DNA of 64,000 nucleotides. It comes from Mycolicibacterium brumae. GTDB taxonomy: Bacteria > Actinomycetota > Actinomycetes > Mycobacteriales > Mycobacteriaceae. Shown piece after piece: positions 34,873-43,424 of this stretch. The notes beneath the pieces were generated by a model that was not told where the DNA came from, made no database searches, and worked only from the letters and a program-made list of their open reading frames with translations. Position numbers and translations under genes: made by a program. The stretch's first letter is position 1. Each line of letters begins with the position of its first letter. The DNA lies in the NCBI RefSeq assembly GCF_025215495.1, contig NZ_CP104302.1, positions 2,790,001 through 2,854,000 on the forward strand, given 5' to 3'.

Positions 34873-36585
34873 TCAGTAGTAGATCTGGAACCCGTTGAGG
34901 ATCGCCTGACTGTCCTTGGCGTAGATGGCGTTGGACCCGTCGGAGGTCTGCATGGTCACCACCACGCTGAGCAGCTTGCCGGCCCGCTCGGTCGCCACGA
35001 TGACGGCCGTGCAGGGCCGCGACTCCATGGTGTAGGTGACCGTGCGGCTCTGGAACCCGCACACTGTGCCGGGCGTGGAGGTCTCGACGTACATGCCGGC
35101 CTGGTTGAGGCCGGCTTCCTCGGCGTCGAGCGCCTGATCCGGTTCGGTGACGCCGGCCGGCACATCGCCGACGGTGACGACCGCGTTCGGGGTGAAGTTG
35201 TCCGCGCGCAGCGCCAGATTCACGATGGCGCCGCGGATGACGTCGGAGTCCATATCGCTGTAGCGGGTCCACCCGGGCGGCTGCGGGATCGCCACGGTGG
35301 GCTGCCCGAGCACGGTCGGCGGCAGTTCCAGCAGCGGCACCGGGGTCGTCGCGCAGGCCTCCGCGCCCGCCGCGACCGGCGCCGCGGCGCTGGTCGTCGT
35401 CGCCGTCGAGCTGGCCGCCGACGTCGTCGAGGACGAGGTGGCCGAGGCGGAGCTGGATTCGGAGTCCCCGCCGCCGCCGAGGACCTTGCCGATCCCGAAG
35501 CCGGCGACACCGAGCACCACCACCGCCGCGACCGACAGCCCGATCAGCGTGCCGCGGCTCATCCCGGACTTGCCCTTGGCCGCGGGCGCGGCCTGCGTCG
35601 GGTAGCCGGCGGCGGGGAAACCGCCGGAGGACGAGTACCCGCCGGAGGTCGGCTGACCACCCGATGGCGGGTAACCGCCCGACGACGGGTAGCCACCCGA
35701 GGACGGTTGTGCCGGGCCCGACGGGGCGGGGGTCAGCGCGGCCGCGGGCCCCGCGCTCCGGCCGGCCAGCTCGTGGCGCAGGTCGGCGACGAACTGCTCG
35801 CAGCTGGAGTAGCGGTCCTCGCGGCGCTTGGCCAGCGCCCGGTTGAACACCCGGTCCAGGCCGGCCGGCAGCGCGGGGTTGCGCGCGGTGATCGACGGGA
35901 TGGGCTGGTTGACGTGCGCCATCATCAGCGCCGGCAGGTTCGGCCCGGCGTATGGCTTGGTCCCGGTGAGCATCTCGAACGCGGCGCAGCCCAGCGAGTA
36001 GATATCGGCCCGGTTGTCCAGGTCGCGGCCCTCGATCGCCTCGGGGCAGATGTAGCTCATGGTGCCGATGGTGACGCCGGTGCTGGTCAGCGAACTGGCC
36101 TCGCCGGCGGTCTTGGCGATGCCGAAATCGGCGAGCTTGGCCGCCTTGAGCCGGCCGTCGGAGCGGAACTCCAGCAGGATGTTGGCCGGTTTGACGTCGC
36201 GGTGGGTGATCCGCTTCTCGGCGTAGGCGTAGTCCAGCGCCGCGCCGGTGCCCGCGACGATGTCGGCGACCAGTTCCGGCGGCAGCGCGCCGTGCTTCTT
36301 GAGCAGTTCGGCGACATCCTGGCCGTCGACGTACTCCATCGCCAGCCACAGTCGGCCGTCGTGGTCGCCGCGGTCATAGATGGTGATGATGTTGGGGTGC
36401 CGCAGCGAGGCCAGTAGGTCGGCCTCGCGCTGGAACCGGCCGCGGAACTGCTCGTCCTGACTGACCTTGGCGTCCAGCAGTTTCAGCGCGTCCTGGCGCG
36501 GCAGTCGGGGGTGGGCCACCAGGTACACCTCGCCCATCCCGCCCGAGCCGAGCAGTCGGATGACGCGGTAGTCGCCGATGTCCAT
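34873..36585 (-). CDS. Transmembrane Ser/Thr protein kinase with LpqN-like sensor domain, 570 aa
   Basis: Cytoplasmic kinase, residues about 6-265: Gly loop LLGSGGMGEVY, Lys in DALKLL, catalytic HRDVKPANILL, DFGIAK, and an activation segment with Ser/Thr (SSLTSTGVTIGTMSYICPE; CPE instead of APE). A juxtamembrane linker of GGYPSSGG-type repeats (about 288-322) leads to one TM (GTLIGLSVAAVVVLGVAGFG). A Ser/Thr/Ala-rich stalk and an extracytoplasmic domain of about 160 residues follow (PPGWTRYSDMDSDVIRGAIV), resembling Lpp-LpqN. The two downstream-strand neighbours encode lipoproteins with the same domain. Confidence 0.92.
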   Translation of the reverse strand: MDIGDYRVIRLLGSGGMGEVYLVAHPRLPRQDALKLLDAKVSQDEQFRGRFQREADLLASLRHPNIITIYDRGDHDGRLWLAMEYVDGQDVAELLKKHGALPPELVADIVAGTGAALDYAYAEKRITHRDVKPANILLEFRSDGRLKAAKLADFGIAKTAGEASSLTSTGVTIGTMSYICPEAIEGRDLDNRADIYSLGCAAFEMLTGTKPYAGPNLPALMMAHVNQPIPSITARNPALPAGLDRVFNRALAKRREDRYSSCEQFVADLRHELAGRSAGPAAALTPAPSGPAQPSSGGYPSSGGYPPSGGQPTSGGYSSSGGFPAAGYPTQAAPAAKGKSGMSRGTLIGLSVAAVVVLGVAGFGIGKVLGGGGDSESSSASATSSSTTSAASSTATTTSAAAPVAAGAEACATTPVPLLELPPTVLGQPTVAIPQPPGWTRYSDMDSDVIRGAIVNLALRADNFTPNAVVTVGDVPAGVTEPDQALDAEEAGLNQAGMYVETSTPGTVCGFQSRTVTYTMESRPCTAVIVATERAGKLLSVVVTMQTSDGSNAIYAKDSQAILNGFQIYY

Positions 36586-36590
36586 GGCGT

Positions 36591-37211
36591 TCAGAACTGG
36601 ACCCGGACGCCGTCGAGGATGGCGTCCATGTCTTCGACGTAGGCGGCGTTGCCCGGGTCATTGGTCCGCGCGGCGACGACGACGGCGAACGCGCTGGCGT
36701 CGTTGACCGCGCCGACGATCACCGAGTTGATGGCGTGCCCCGCCTCGGTGTAGCCGATCCGCATGCTCGGCAGCCCGCACACCATGCCGGAGTCGGCGGA
36801 CTCGACGACCGTCCCCGCGGTCTCCAGGGTCTGCAGCTGCAGGTCGATGATCTGCTGGGCGCTGAGGTTGTCACCGCTGTGGTCGGTGATCGAGGCGGTC
36901 ACATTCGGCACATAGCCGTCCTTGGCCGCGCTCTCGTTCTGGATCGCGCCGCGGATGGTCGACGAGTTCGCCTTGTCGGTGGCGGTCCAGCCGGCCGGCA
37001 ACGGAACCTCGATGCTGGGTTCGCCGGCCTGGGCGACGAAGGACTGCAGCGCGTCGTCGGTGGGCTCGCATTCCGCGCCGTCGCCCTCGGCCTCCTCGAC
37101 CACCGTCTCGGTCTCGGTGACCTCTTCGACCGTCTCCGACGCCGTGCAGCCGGTCAGGGCGAGTCCGCCGCCCAGCAGCGCCACCGCGATTCCTGTGGTC
37201 AACGCACCCAT
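36591..37211 (-). CDS. Lpp-LpqN family lipoprotein, 206 aa
   Basis: A signal peptide with lipobox LALTGC (around residues 17-22) is followed by an acidic linker (VEEVTETETVVEEAEGDGAE). An LpqN-type domain follows: VPLPAGWTATDKANSSTIRG, VPNVTASITDHSGDNLS and an invariant-looking CGLPSMRIGYTEAGHAINSV. Exported and lipid-anchored. It lies 5 bp upstream of the kinase on the same strand, probably in one transcript. Precise function is unknown; LpqN of M. tuberculosis has been linked to envelope lipid transport. Confidence 0.88.
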   Translation of the reverse strand: MGALTTGIAVALLGGGLALTGCTASETVEEVTETETVVEEAEGDGAECEPTDDALQSFVAQAGEPSIEVPLPAGWTATDKANSSTIRGAIQNESAAKDGYVPNVTASITDHSGDNLSAQQIIDLQLQTLETAGTVVESADSGMVCGLPSMRIGYTEAGHAINSVIVGAVNDASAFAVVVAARTNDPGNAAYVEDMDAILDGVRVQF

Positions 37212-37265
37212 GCCGACTCCTGTCCGTCGCTGTCAGTTCCCCGGCAGGTTACCCAACCCGCTTAC

Positions 37266-37883
37266 TTAGAAGTAAACCCGGAAACCGTTGACAATGGTGT
37301 CCCGATCGGCGGCATCGTCGGCGGTGGCGTTCTCCGGGGTCCCGACGGTCAGCGCGATGCTGAAGTGTTTGTCGTCGTGCACGGCGCCGACGATCACCGC
37401 GGTGACCGGGCGGCCGTTCTTGGTGTAGGCCACCCGGCGGGCCTGCAGTCCGCATACCTGCGCCGGCTCGGACGCCTCGATGGTGATCCCGCTCTTCTGC
37501 AGTCCGGCGAGCTCGCCGTCGATCAGGTCCTCGGGGGTCTGCGCCCGCCCGACCACTTCGCCGAAGGTGACCATCGCGTTCGGGGCGAAGTCCTGTGGGC
37601 CGGCGCCCGGGCGCCCGATCATCGCCCGCACCAGATTGCCGTCCAGTGAGGTGTTGCGGTCCCAGCCCGGCGGCACCGGCAGCGCGATGGTCGGCTCGCT
37701 GGCGTTCTGCGGCGCCAGCACCAGCAGCGGGACCGCCACGTCGGCGCAGTCGTCCGGGGCGGAGTTCGGCTCGGCCGGCGCCGAGGAGGTCGAATCGGCC
37801 GGAGTGTCGCCCGACGAGCAGCCGGCCAGCGCCAGCGCGGCGCCCAGCAACACCGCGGCGGCGCTCCGCGCGAGCCCACCCAT
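37266..37883 (-). CDS. Lpp-LpqN family lipoprotein, second copy, 205 aa
   Basis: The lipobox is LALAGC. The domain motifs match those of the neighbour and of the kinase ectodomain: VPPGWDRNTSLDGNLVRAMI, FAPNAMVTFGEVVGRAQTPE, CGLQARRVAYTKNGRPVTAV, ending NGFRVYF (kinase: NGFQIYY). First gene of the minus-strand trio. Three tandem paralogous domains, one fused to a kinase, suggest an envelope-sensing set. Confidence 0.88.
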   Translation of the reverse strand: MGGLARSAAAVLLGAALALAGCSSGDTPADSTSSAPAEPNSAPDDCADVAVPLLVLAPQNASEPTIALPVPPGWDRNTSLDGNLVRAMIGRPGAGPQDFAPNAMVTFGEVVGRAQTPEDLIDGELAGLQKSGITIEASEPAQVCGLQARRVAYTKNGRPVTAVIVGAVHDDKHFSIALTVGTPENATADDAADRDTIVNGFRVYF

Positions 37884-37963
37884 GACCGCTCCGTCCCTGA
37901 ACTGCCCGAGAGTTCGTCCCAGACGGTACCCGAGCAGCGGCGATCGGCCGTACCCTGAACGCC

Positions 37964-38356
37964 GTGGCTCTCCGCATCCTGGTGTTCAGCGACAATGCGC
38001 GCACCCGCGAGCAGGTGAAGCTGTCACTGGGCCGCTCGCTGGGGCCCGACCTGCCGGAACTGGAATACCTGGAGGTCGCCACCGCCCCCGTCGTCGTCAA
38101 ATCCGTCGACGCCGGCGGGATCGATCTGGCGATCCTGGACGGGGAGGCCACCCCGGCCGGCGGGATGGGCGTGGCCAAGCAGCTCAAGGACGAGGTCGCC
38201 GACTGCCCGCCGATCGTCGTGCTGACCGGCCGCCGCGACGACACCTGGCTGGCCACCTGGTCCCGCGCCGAGGCCGCCGTCGCGCACCCGATCGACCCGA
38301 TGGAATTGGCGTCTGCGGTGTCCGGGTTGCTGCGGCCCCGCCATGCGGCGCACTAG
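37964..38356 (+). CDS. Response-regulator receiver-like protein, 130 aa (Rv3143-like)
   Basis: Stand-alone CheY-type fold: LRILVFSDNARTREQVKLSL carries a single Asp at the acidic pocket, DLAILDGEATPAGG has the phosphoacceptor Asp (around residue 56), PIVVLTGRRDDTWLA the Thr-type switch, and the usual Lys region reads VAHPIDPMEL without a clear Lys. There is no output domain. It begins at a GTG and lies before nuoA, exactly as Rv3143 precedes the nuo operon in M. tuberculosis. It may act by protein interaction. Confidence 0.85.
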   Translation: MALRILVFSDNARTREQVKLSLGRSLGPDLPELEYLEVATAPVVVKSVDAGGIDLAILDGEATPAGGMGVAKQLKDEVADCPPIVVLTGRRDDTWLATWSRAEAAVAHPIDPMELASAVSGLLRPRHAAH

Positions 38357-38467
38357 CGCGCGGCTAAATACCCTGCGCGCGTGATCATTTCACGCAGGCA
38401 GCGGCGCTGTCGGCGGCAAAATCCAGTGTAGGCAATTCCCTGCTGCCGCCGGTGAACCGGACTACGG

Positions 38468-38483
38468 TGTGTTGTAGCTCACG
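38468..38483. promoter_or_regulatory. CRP-like half-palindrome upstream of nuoA
   Basis: TGTGT-N6-TCACG (GTG-N8-CAC spacing) agrees at eight of ten positions with the CRP-type consensus TGTGA-N6-TCACA. It lies 31 bp before the nuoA ATG. It is weak by itself; the ribosome binding site GAGGAG follows at about 38499. Confidence 0.35.
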
Positions 38484-38514
38484 TCACAGCCCAACACGAG
38501 GAGCGGCCCGGGGT

Positions 38515-38877
38515 ATGGATCTCTATACGCCCATCCTGATCTTGGGGCTGATCGCTGCCCTTTTCGCGGTGGGCTCGGTGGGGATCGCGCTGGTCATCGG
38601 CCCGCGCCGGTACAACCGGGCCAAGCTGGAGGCCTACGAGTGCGGCATCGAGCCGACCGAGGCGCTCGAGCAGGCCGGCCAACGATTCCCGATCAAGTAC
38701 TACCTCGCCGCGATGAGCTTCATCATGTTCGACATCGAGATCGTCTTCCTCTACCCGTGGGCGGTCACCTTCGACAACCTGGGACTGTTCGGGCTGCTCG
38801 CGGTGGGGCTGTTCATCTTCAACGTGTCGGTGGCCTACGCCTACGAGTGGCGGCGAGGTGGCCTGGAATGGGATTAG
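38515..38877 (+). CDS. nuoA: NADH-quinone oxidoreductase subunit A, 120 aa
   Basis: Small membrane subunit of complex I with three TMs (for example [20 protein letters not shown] and [20 protein letters not shown]). The conserved loop [21 protein letters not shown] holds the quinone-cavity Cys. The ATG at 38515 is supported by GAGGAG upstream. It overlaps nuoB by 10 bp. First gene of the operon. Confidence 0.97.
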   Translation: MDLYTPILILGLIAALFAVGSVGIALVIGPRRYNRAKLEAYECGIEPTEALEQAGQRFPIKYYLAAMSFIMFDIEIVFLYPWAVTFDNLGLFGLLAVGLFIFNVSVAYAYEWRRGGLEWD

Positions 38878-39422
38878 AGGAATCCCTGCCGGGCGGCATC
38901 CTGCTGACCACCGTGGAGAAGGTCGCCGGGTTCGTCCGCAAGGGCTCACTGTGGCCGGCCACCTTCGGCCTGGCCTGCTGCGCCATCGAGATGATGGCCA
39001 CCGCCGGCCCCCGCTTCGACATCGCCCGGTTCGGCATGGAGCGGTTCTCGGCCACCCCGCGCCAGGCCGACCTGATGATCGTGGCGGGGCGGGTCAGCCA
39101 GAAGATGGCCCCGGTGCTGCGTCAGGTCTACGACCAGATGGTCGAACCGAAATGGGTGCTGGCGATGGGCGTGTGCGCGTCCTCGGGCGGCATGTTCAAC
39201 AACTACGCGATCGTGCAGGGCGTCGACCACGTCGTCCCGGTCGACATCTACCTGCCCGGCTGCCCACCGCGGCCGGAGATGCTGCTCAACGCGATCCTCA
39301 CCCTGCACGCGAAGATCGCCGAGATGCCACTCGGGGTGCACCGCGACCAGGTGATCGCCGCGGCCGAGGCCGCCGCGCTGTCGGCCCCGACGACCCTCGA
39401 GCTCAAGGGGCTGTTGCGATGA
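38868..39422 (+). CDS. nuoB: NADH-quinone oxidoreductase subunit B, 184 aa
   Basis: This subunit binds cluster N2, the last Fe-S centre before quinone. Ligands are visible in [38 protein letters not shown] and [14 protein letters not shown]. The start ATG lies within the end of nuoA, and the stop overlaps nuoC (ATGA). Confidence 0.98.
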   Translation: MGLEESLPGGILLTTVEKVAGFVRKGSLWPATFGLACCAIEMMATAGPRFDIARFGMERFSATPRQADLMIVAGRVSQKMAPVLRQVYDQMVEPKWVLAMGVCASSGGMFNNYAIVQGVDHVVPVDIYLPGCPPRPEMLLNAILTLHAKIAEMPLGVHRDQVIAAAEAAALSAPTTLELKGLLR

Positions 39423-40081
39423 CGGAGCAGCCCGACGTGATCGGCGTGCGCCGCGGCATGTTCGGCGCGCGCGGCACCGGCGACACCTCCGGATACGGCC
39501 GACTGGTCCGCCCGGTCACCCTGCCGGCCGGCTCGCCGCGGCCCTACGGCGGCTACTTCGACGCCGTCGTCGACCGGCTTGCCGAGCTGCTCGGCGCGGA
39601 CTTCGACGACTGCGTGCCGCGGGTGGTCGTGCACCGCGACCAGCTGACCCTCGAGGTGGCCCGCGACGCGCTGCCGCGGGTCGCGCAGCTGCTGCGCGAC
39701 GACGCCGAACTGCGCTTCGAGTTCTGCGCCGGGGTCTCCGGGGTGCACTTCCCCGACGACACCGGCCGCGAACTGCGCGCCTACTACCCGCTGATGTCGA
39801 TCACGCACGGCCGGCGGATCGGGCTGGAAGCCGCCTGCCCGGACGCCGATCCCCATCTGCCGTCGCTGTTTTCGGTGTACCCGACTGTGGACTGGCACGA
39901 GCGGGAGACCTACGACTTCTTCGGCATCGTCTTCGACGGCCACCCCGGCCTGACCCGCATCGAGATGCCCGACGACTGGGTGGGCCACCCGCAGCGCAAG
40001 GACTACCCGCTCGGCGGCATCCCGGTGGAGTTCCGCGGCGCGCAGATCCCGCCGCCGGATGAGCGCAGGGCCTACTCATGA
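39419..40081 (+). CDS. nuoC: NADH-quinone oxidoreductase subunit C, 220 aa
   Basis: 30-kDa subunit of the peripheral arm. Signature [20 protein letters not shown] and the C-terminal [19 protein letters not shown] are typical. The mycobacterial N-terminal extension (about 35 residues) is present. It is separate from nuoD, unlike the fused form of enterobacteria. Confidence 0.97.
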   Translation: MTEQPDVIGVRRGMFGARGTGDTSGYGRLVRPVTLPAGSPRPYGGYFDAVVDRLAELLGADFDDCVPRVVVHRDQLTLEVARDALPRVAQLLRDDAELRFEFCAGVSGVHFPDDTGRELRAYYPLMSITHGRRIGLEAACPDADPHLPSLFSVYPTVDWHERETYDFFGIVFDGHPGLTRIEMPDDWVGHPQRKDYPLGGIPVEFRGAQIPPPDERRAYS

Positions 40082-40094
40082 CGGCGGCGCGCTC

Positions 40095-41390
40095 ATGACA
40101 GAAACAACAGTGAACCTGGGCGGCCAGGACTGGCAGGACGTCGTCGACGCCGCGATGGACGGCGCAAACCCGCACGAGCGCATCGTGGTGAACATGGGCC
40201 CGCAGCACCCGTCCACGCACGGGGTGCTGCGGCTGATCCTGGAGATCGACGGCGAGACCATCACCGAGGCCCGCTGCGGAATCGGCTACCTGCACACCGG
40301 GATCGAGAAGAACCTGGAGTACCGGAACTGGACCCAGGGCGTCACCTTCGTCACCCGGATGGACTACCTGTCGCCGTTCTTCAACGAGACGGTGTACTGC
40401 CTCGGGGTGGAGAAGCTGCTCGGCATCACCGACGACATCCCCGAGCGCGCCACCGTCATCCGGGTGCTGCTGATGGAGCTCAACCGGATCTCCAGCCACC
40501 TGGTGGCGCTGGCCACCGGCGGCATGGAACTCGGCGCGATGAGCGCGATGTTCTTCGGTTTCCGGGACCGCGAGGCCATCCTCACCGTGTACGAGGCGAT
40601 CACCGGGCTGCGGATGAACCACGCCTACATCCGGCCCGGCGGGCTGGCCGCGGACCTGCCGCCCGGCGGCGAGCAGATGGTCCGCGACCTCGTCGACGTG
40701 CTGCCCGGCCGGCTGGCCGACATGTCCAAACTCCTTCGGGAGAGCCATATTTGGAAGGCCCGCACCCGCGACATCGGCTACCTGGACCTGACCGGCTGCA
40801 TGGCGCTGGGCATCACCGGTCCGGTGCTGCGCTCCACCGGCCTGCCGCACGACCTGCGCCGCGCCCAACCGTATTGCGGCTACGAGGATTATGACTTCGA
40901 CGTCATCACCGGCGAGAACAGCGACTGCTACGACCGGTTCGTCATCCGGGTCGAGGAGATGAACGAGTCGGTCAAGATCGTCAAGCAGTGCCTGGACCGG
41001 CTCGCGCCCGGCCCGGTGATGGTCGACGACGGCAAGCTGGCCTGGCCCTCGGACCTGGCGCTGGGCCCCGACGGGCTGGGCAACTCGCCCAAGCACATCG
41101 CCAAGATCATGGGCTCCTCGATGGAGGGCCTGATCCACCACTTCAAGCTGGTCACCGAGGGATTCCGGGTGCCGGCGGGCCAGTGCTACGTGGCGGTGGA
41201 GTCCCCGCGCGGCGAACTCGGGGTGCACATGGTCTCCGACGGCGGGACCCGACCGTACCGAGTGCACTACCGCGACCCGTCGTTCACCAACCTGCAGGCG
41301 GTCGCCGCGATGGGCGAGGGCGGCATGGTCGCCGACCTGATCTCCGCGGTGGCGAGCATCGACCCGGTGATGGGGGGTGTCGACCGATGA
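40095..41390 (+). CDS. nuoD: NADH-quinone oxidoreductase subunit D, 431 aa
   Basis: 49-kDa subunit forming the quinone site with Nuo[21 protein letters not shown] contains the quinone-head His region, and [19 protein letters not shown] is conserved. I chose the ATG at 40095; the frame is open 12 codons further, but these overlap nuoC. It is followed by a short repeat before nuoE. Confidence 0.97.
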   Translation: MTETTVNLGGQDWQDVVDAAMDGANPHERIVVNMGPQHPSTHGVLRLILEIDGETITEARCGIGYLHTGIEKNLEYRNWTQGVTFVTRMDYLSPFFNETVYCLGVEKLLGITDDIPERATVIRVLLMELNRISSHLVALATGGMELGAMSAMFFGFRDREAILTVYEAITGLRMNHAYIRPGGLAADLPPGGEQMVRDLVDVLPGRLADMSKLLRESHIWKARTRDIGYLDLTGCMALGITGPVLRSTGLPHDLRRAQPYCGYEDYDFDVITGENSDCYDRFVIRVEEMNESVKIVKQCLDRLAPGPVMVDDGKLAWPSDLALGPDGLGNSPKHIAKIMGSSMEGLIHHFKLVTEGFRVPAGQCYVAVESPRGELGVHMVSDGGTRPYRVHYRDPSFTNLQAVAAMGEGGMVADLISAVASIDPVMGGVDR

Positions 41391-41425
41391 GCGAACGAGG
41401 TCGCAGAGGCAGAGCCCGATGAGCG
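41384..41425 (+). repeat. MIRU-like insertion at the nuoD/nuoE junction
   Basis: CCGATGAGCG occurs at 41384-41393 and 41416-41425, a 32-bp period. The first copy contains the nuoD stop (TGA), the second the nuoE start (ATG). Removing one period would give a direct ATGA stop/start overlap like the other junctions in this operon. Mycobacterial interspersed repeats typically sit at such junctions. Confidence 0.65.
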
Positions 41426-42126
41426 TCGACCTGCCGCTGAGCTCCCGCCCGGACGAGCCGATCTCCCCGATCGGCGGCCCGGCGCGCTACCCGGACGAGG
41501 TGAGCGCCGCGCTGGCCGCCGACGCGGCGACCATCATCGCGCGCTACCCGCAGCCCCGCTCCGCGCTACTGCCGCTGCTGCACCTGGTCCAGTCCCAGGA
41601 CGGCTACCTGACTCGCGCCGGAATCGCCTTCTGCGCAACCCAGTTGGGGCTCACCGACGCCGAGGTCACCGCGGTGGCGACCTTCTACACCATGTACCGG
41701 CGCTCCCCCACCGGCCGCTACCTCGTCGGGGTGTGCACGAACACACTGTGCGCGATCATGGGCGGCGACGCGATCCTGGAGACGCTGCGCGAGCACCTGG
41801 GCGTCGAGCCCGGCGAGACCACCGCCGACGGCACGCTGACCCTGGAGCACGTGGAATGCAACGCGGCCTGTGACTACGCGCCCGTGGTGATGGTGAACTG
41901 GGAGTTCTTCGACAACCAAACCCCTTCCAGCGCACGGGATCTGGTCGACGGATTGCGCGCGGGGCATACGGTGGCGCCGACTCGCGGCGCGCCGCTGTGC
42001 CCGTTCACCCAGACCGCCCGCACGCTGGCCGGTTTGGCGGACCCGCGCCCGGACACCGGGGCGCCCCACGCCGGCGAGGCCAGCTGCGCGGGGCTGCGGG
42101 TCGCCCGAGAACAGGGGATGCGATGA
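41419..42126 (+). CDS. nuoE: NADH-quinone oxidoreductase subunit E, 235 aa
   Basis: Thioredoxin-like 24-kDa subunit carrying the N1a [2Fe-2S] cluster: ligands in GVCTNTLCAIMGGDAI and VECNAACDYAPVVMVN. The C-terminal 45-residue extension is mycobacterial. The start follows the repeat at the nuoD junction. Confidence 0.97.
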   Translation: MSVDLPLSSRPDEPISPIGGPARYPDEVSAALAADAATIIARYPQPRSALLPLLHLVQSQDGYLTRAGIAFCATQLGLTDAEVTAVATFYTMYRRSPTGRYLVGVCTNTLCAIMGGDAILETLREHLGVEPGETTADGTLTLEHVECNAACDYAPVVMVNWEFFDNQTPSSARDLVDGLRAGHTVAPTRGAPLCPFTQTARTLAGLADPRPDTGAPHAGEASCAGLRVAREQGMR

Positions 42127-43424
42127 CGCCGCTGACTCCGGTGCTGAGCGCGTTCTGGGACGAAGACGAGTCTTGGACACTGAAAACCTATGAGCGCCAC
42201 CGCGGTTACCAAGCCATGCGCAAGGCGCTGTCCATGGCCCCGGACGAGGTCATCGGCTACGTGAAGGATTCCGGGCTGCGCGGCCGCGGCGGCGCGGGCT
42301 TCCCCACCGGGGTCAAATGGTCGTTCATCCCGCAGGACAACCCCAATCCGAAGTACCTGGTCATCAACGCCGACGAGTCCGAACCCGGCACCTGCAAGGA
42401 CATGCCGCTGCTGATGTGCGCGCCGCACTTCCTGGTGGAGGGCGCGATCATCGCCAGCTACGCGATCCGCGCCCGGCACGCCTTCATCTACGTCCGCGGC
42501 GAGGTGGTGCCGGTGATCCGCCGGCTGCGGGCCGCGGTCGAGGAGGCTTACTCCGCCGGCTATCTGGGCCGCAATATCGGCGGATCGGGCTTCGACCTGG
42601 ACCTGGTGGTGCACGCCGGCGCCGGGGCCTACATCTGCGGTGAGGAGACCGCGCTGCTGGACTCCCTGGAGGGCCGCCGCGGCCAGCCCCGGCTGCGTCC
42701 GCCGTTCCCCGCCGTCGCCGGCCTGTACGCCAGCCCGACGGTGGTCAACAATGTCGAATCCATCGCCTCGGTGCCGCCGGTGCTGCTGCGCGGCAACGAC
42801 TGGTTCCGCTCGATGGGCTCGGAGAAATCCCCCGGCTTCACGCTGTACTCGCTGTCCGGGCACGTCAACCGGCCCGGCCAGTACGAGGCCCCACTCGGCA
42901 TCACGCTGCGCGAACTGCTGGACTACGCCGGCGGGGTGCGCGACGGGCACGAGCTGAAGTTCTGGACCCCCGGCGGCTCCTCCACCCCGCTGCTCACGCC
43001 CGAACACCTCGACGTGCCCCTGGATTACGAAGGGATGGCCTCGGTCGGGTCGATGCTGGGCACCAAGGCACTGCAGATCTTCGACGAGACCACCTGCGTG
43101 GTCCGCGCGGTGCGCCGCTGGACCCAGTTCTACGCCCACGAGTCGTGCGGCAAGTGCACCCCGTGCCGAGAGGGCACCTACTGGCTGGAGCAGATCTACG
43201 CCCGGCTGGAGACCGGCCGCGGCACACCCGAGGATCTCGACAAGCTGCTGGACATCTCCGACGCGATCCTCGGCAAGTCGTTCTGCGCGCTCGGTGACGG
43301 CGCGGCCAGCCCGATCATGAGTTCGCTCAAGCATTTCCGCGCCGAATACGAGGCGCACATCGGCGTACCGTGCCCGTTCGACCCGTACGCCGCCATGCTC
43401 AACGCGCCGCAGGGGGCCCGCTGA
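42123..43424 (+). CDS. nuoF: NADH-quinone oxidoreductase subunit F (NADH/FMN site), 433 aa
   Basis: NADH and FMN binding: [18 protein letters not shown] and [17 protein letters not shown]. The N3 [4Fe-4S] ligands are in [15 protein letters not shown] plus a later Cys in [12 protein letters not shown]. It overlaps nuoE by 4 bp and nuoG by one base (TGATG). Confidence 0.98.
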   Translation: MTPLTPVLSAFWDEDESWTLKTYERHRGYQAMRKALSMAPDEVIGYVKDSGLRGRGGAGFPTGVKWSFIPQDNPNPKYLVINADESEPGTCKDMPLLMCAPHFLVEGAIIASYAIRARHAFIYVRGEVVPVIRRLRAAVEEAYSAGYLGRNIGGSGFDLDLVVHAGAGAYICGEETALLDSLEGRRGQPRLRPPFPAVAGLYASPTVVNNVESIASVPPVLLRGNDWFRSMGSEKSPGFTLYSLSGHVNRPGQYEAPLGITLRELLDYAGGVRDGHELKFWTPGGSSTPLLTPEHLDVPLDYEGMASVGSMLGTKALQIFDETTCVVRAVRRWTQFYAHESCGKCTPCREGTYWLEQIYARLETGRGTPEDLDKLLDISDAILGKSFCALGDGAASPIMSSLKHFRAEYEAHIGVPCPFDPYAAMLNAPQGAR

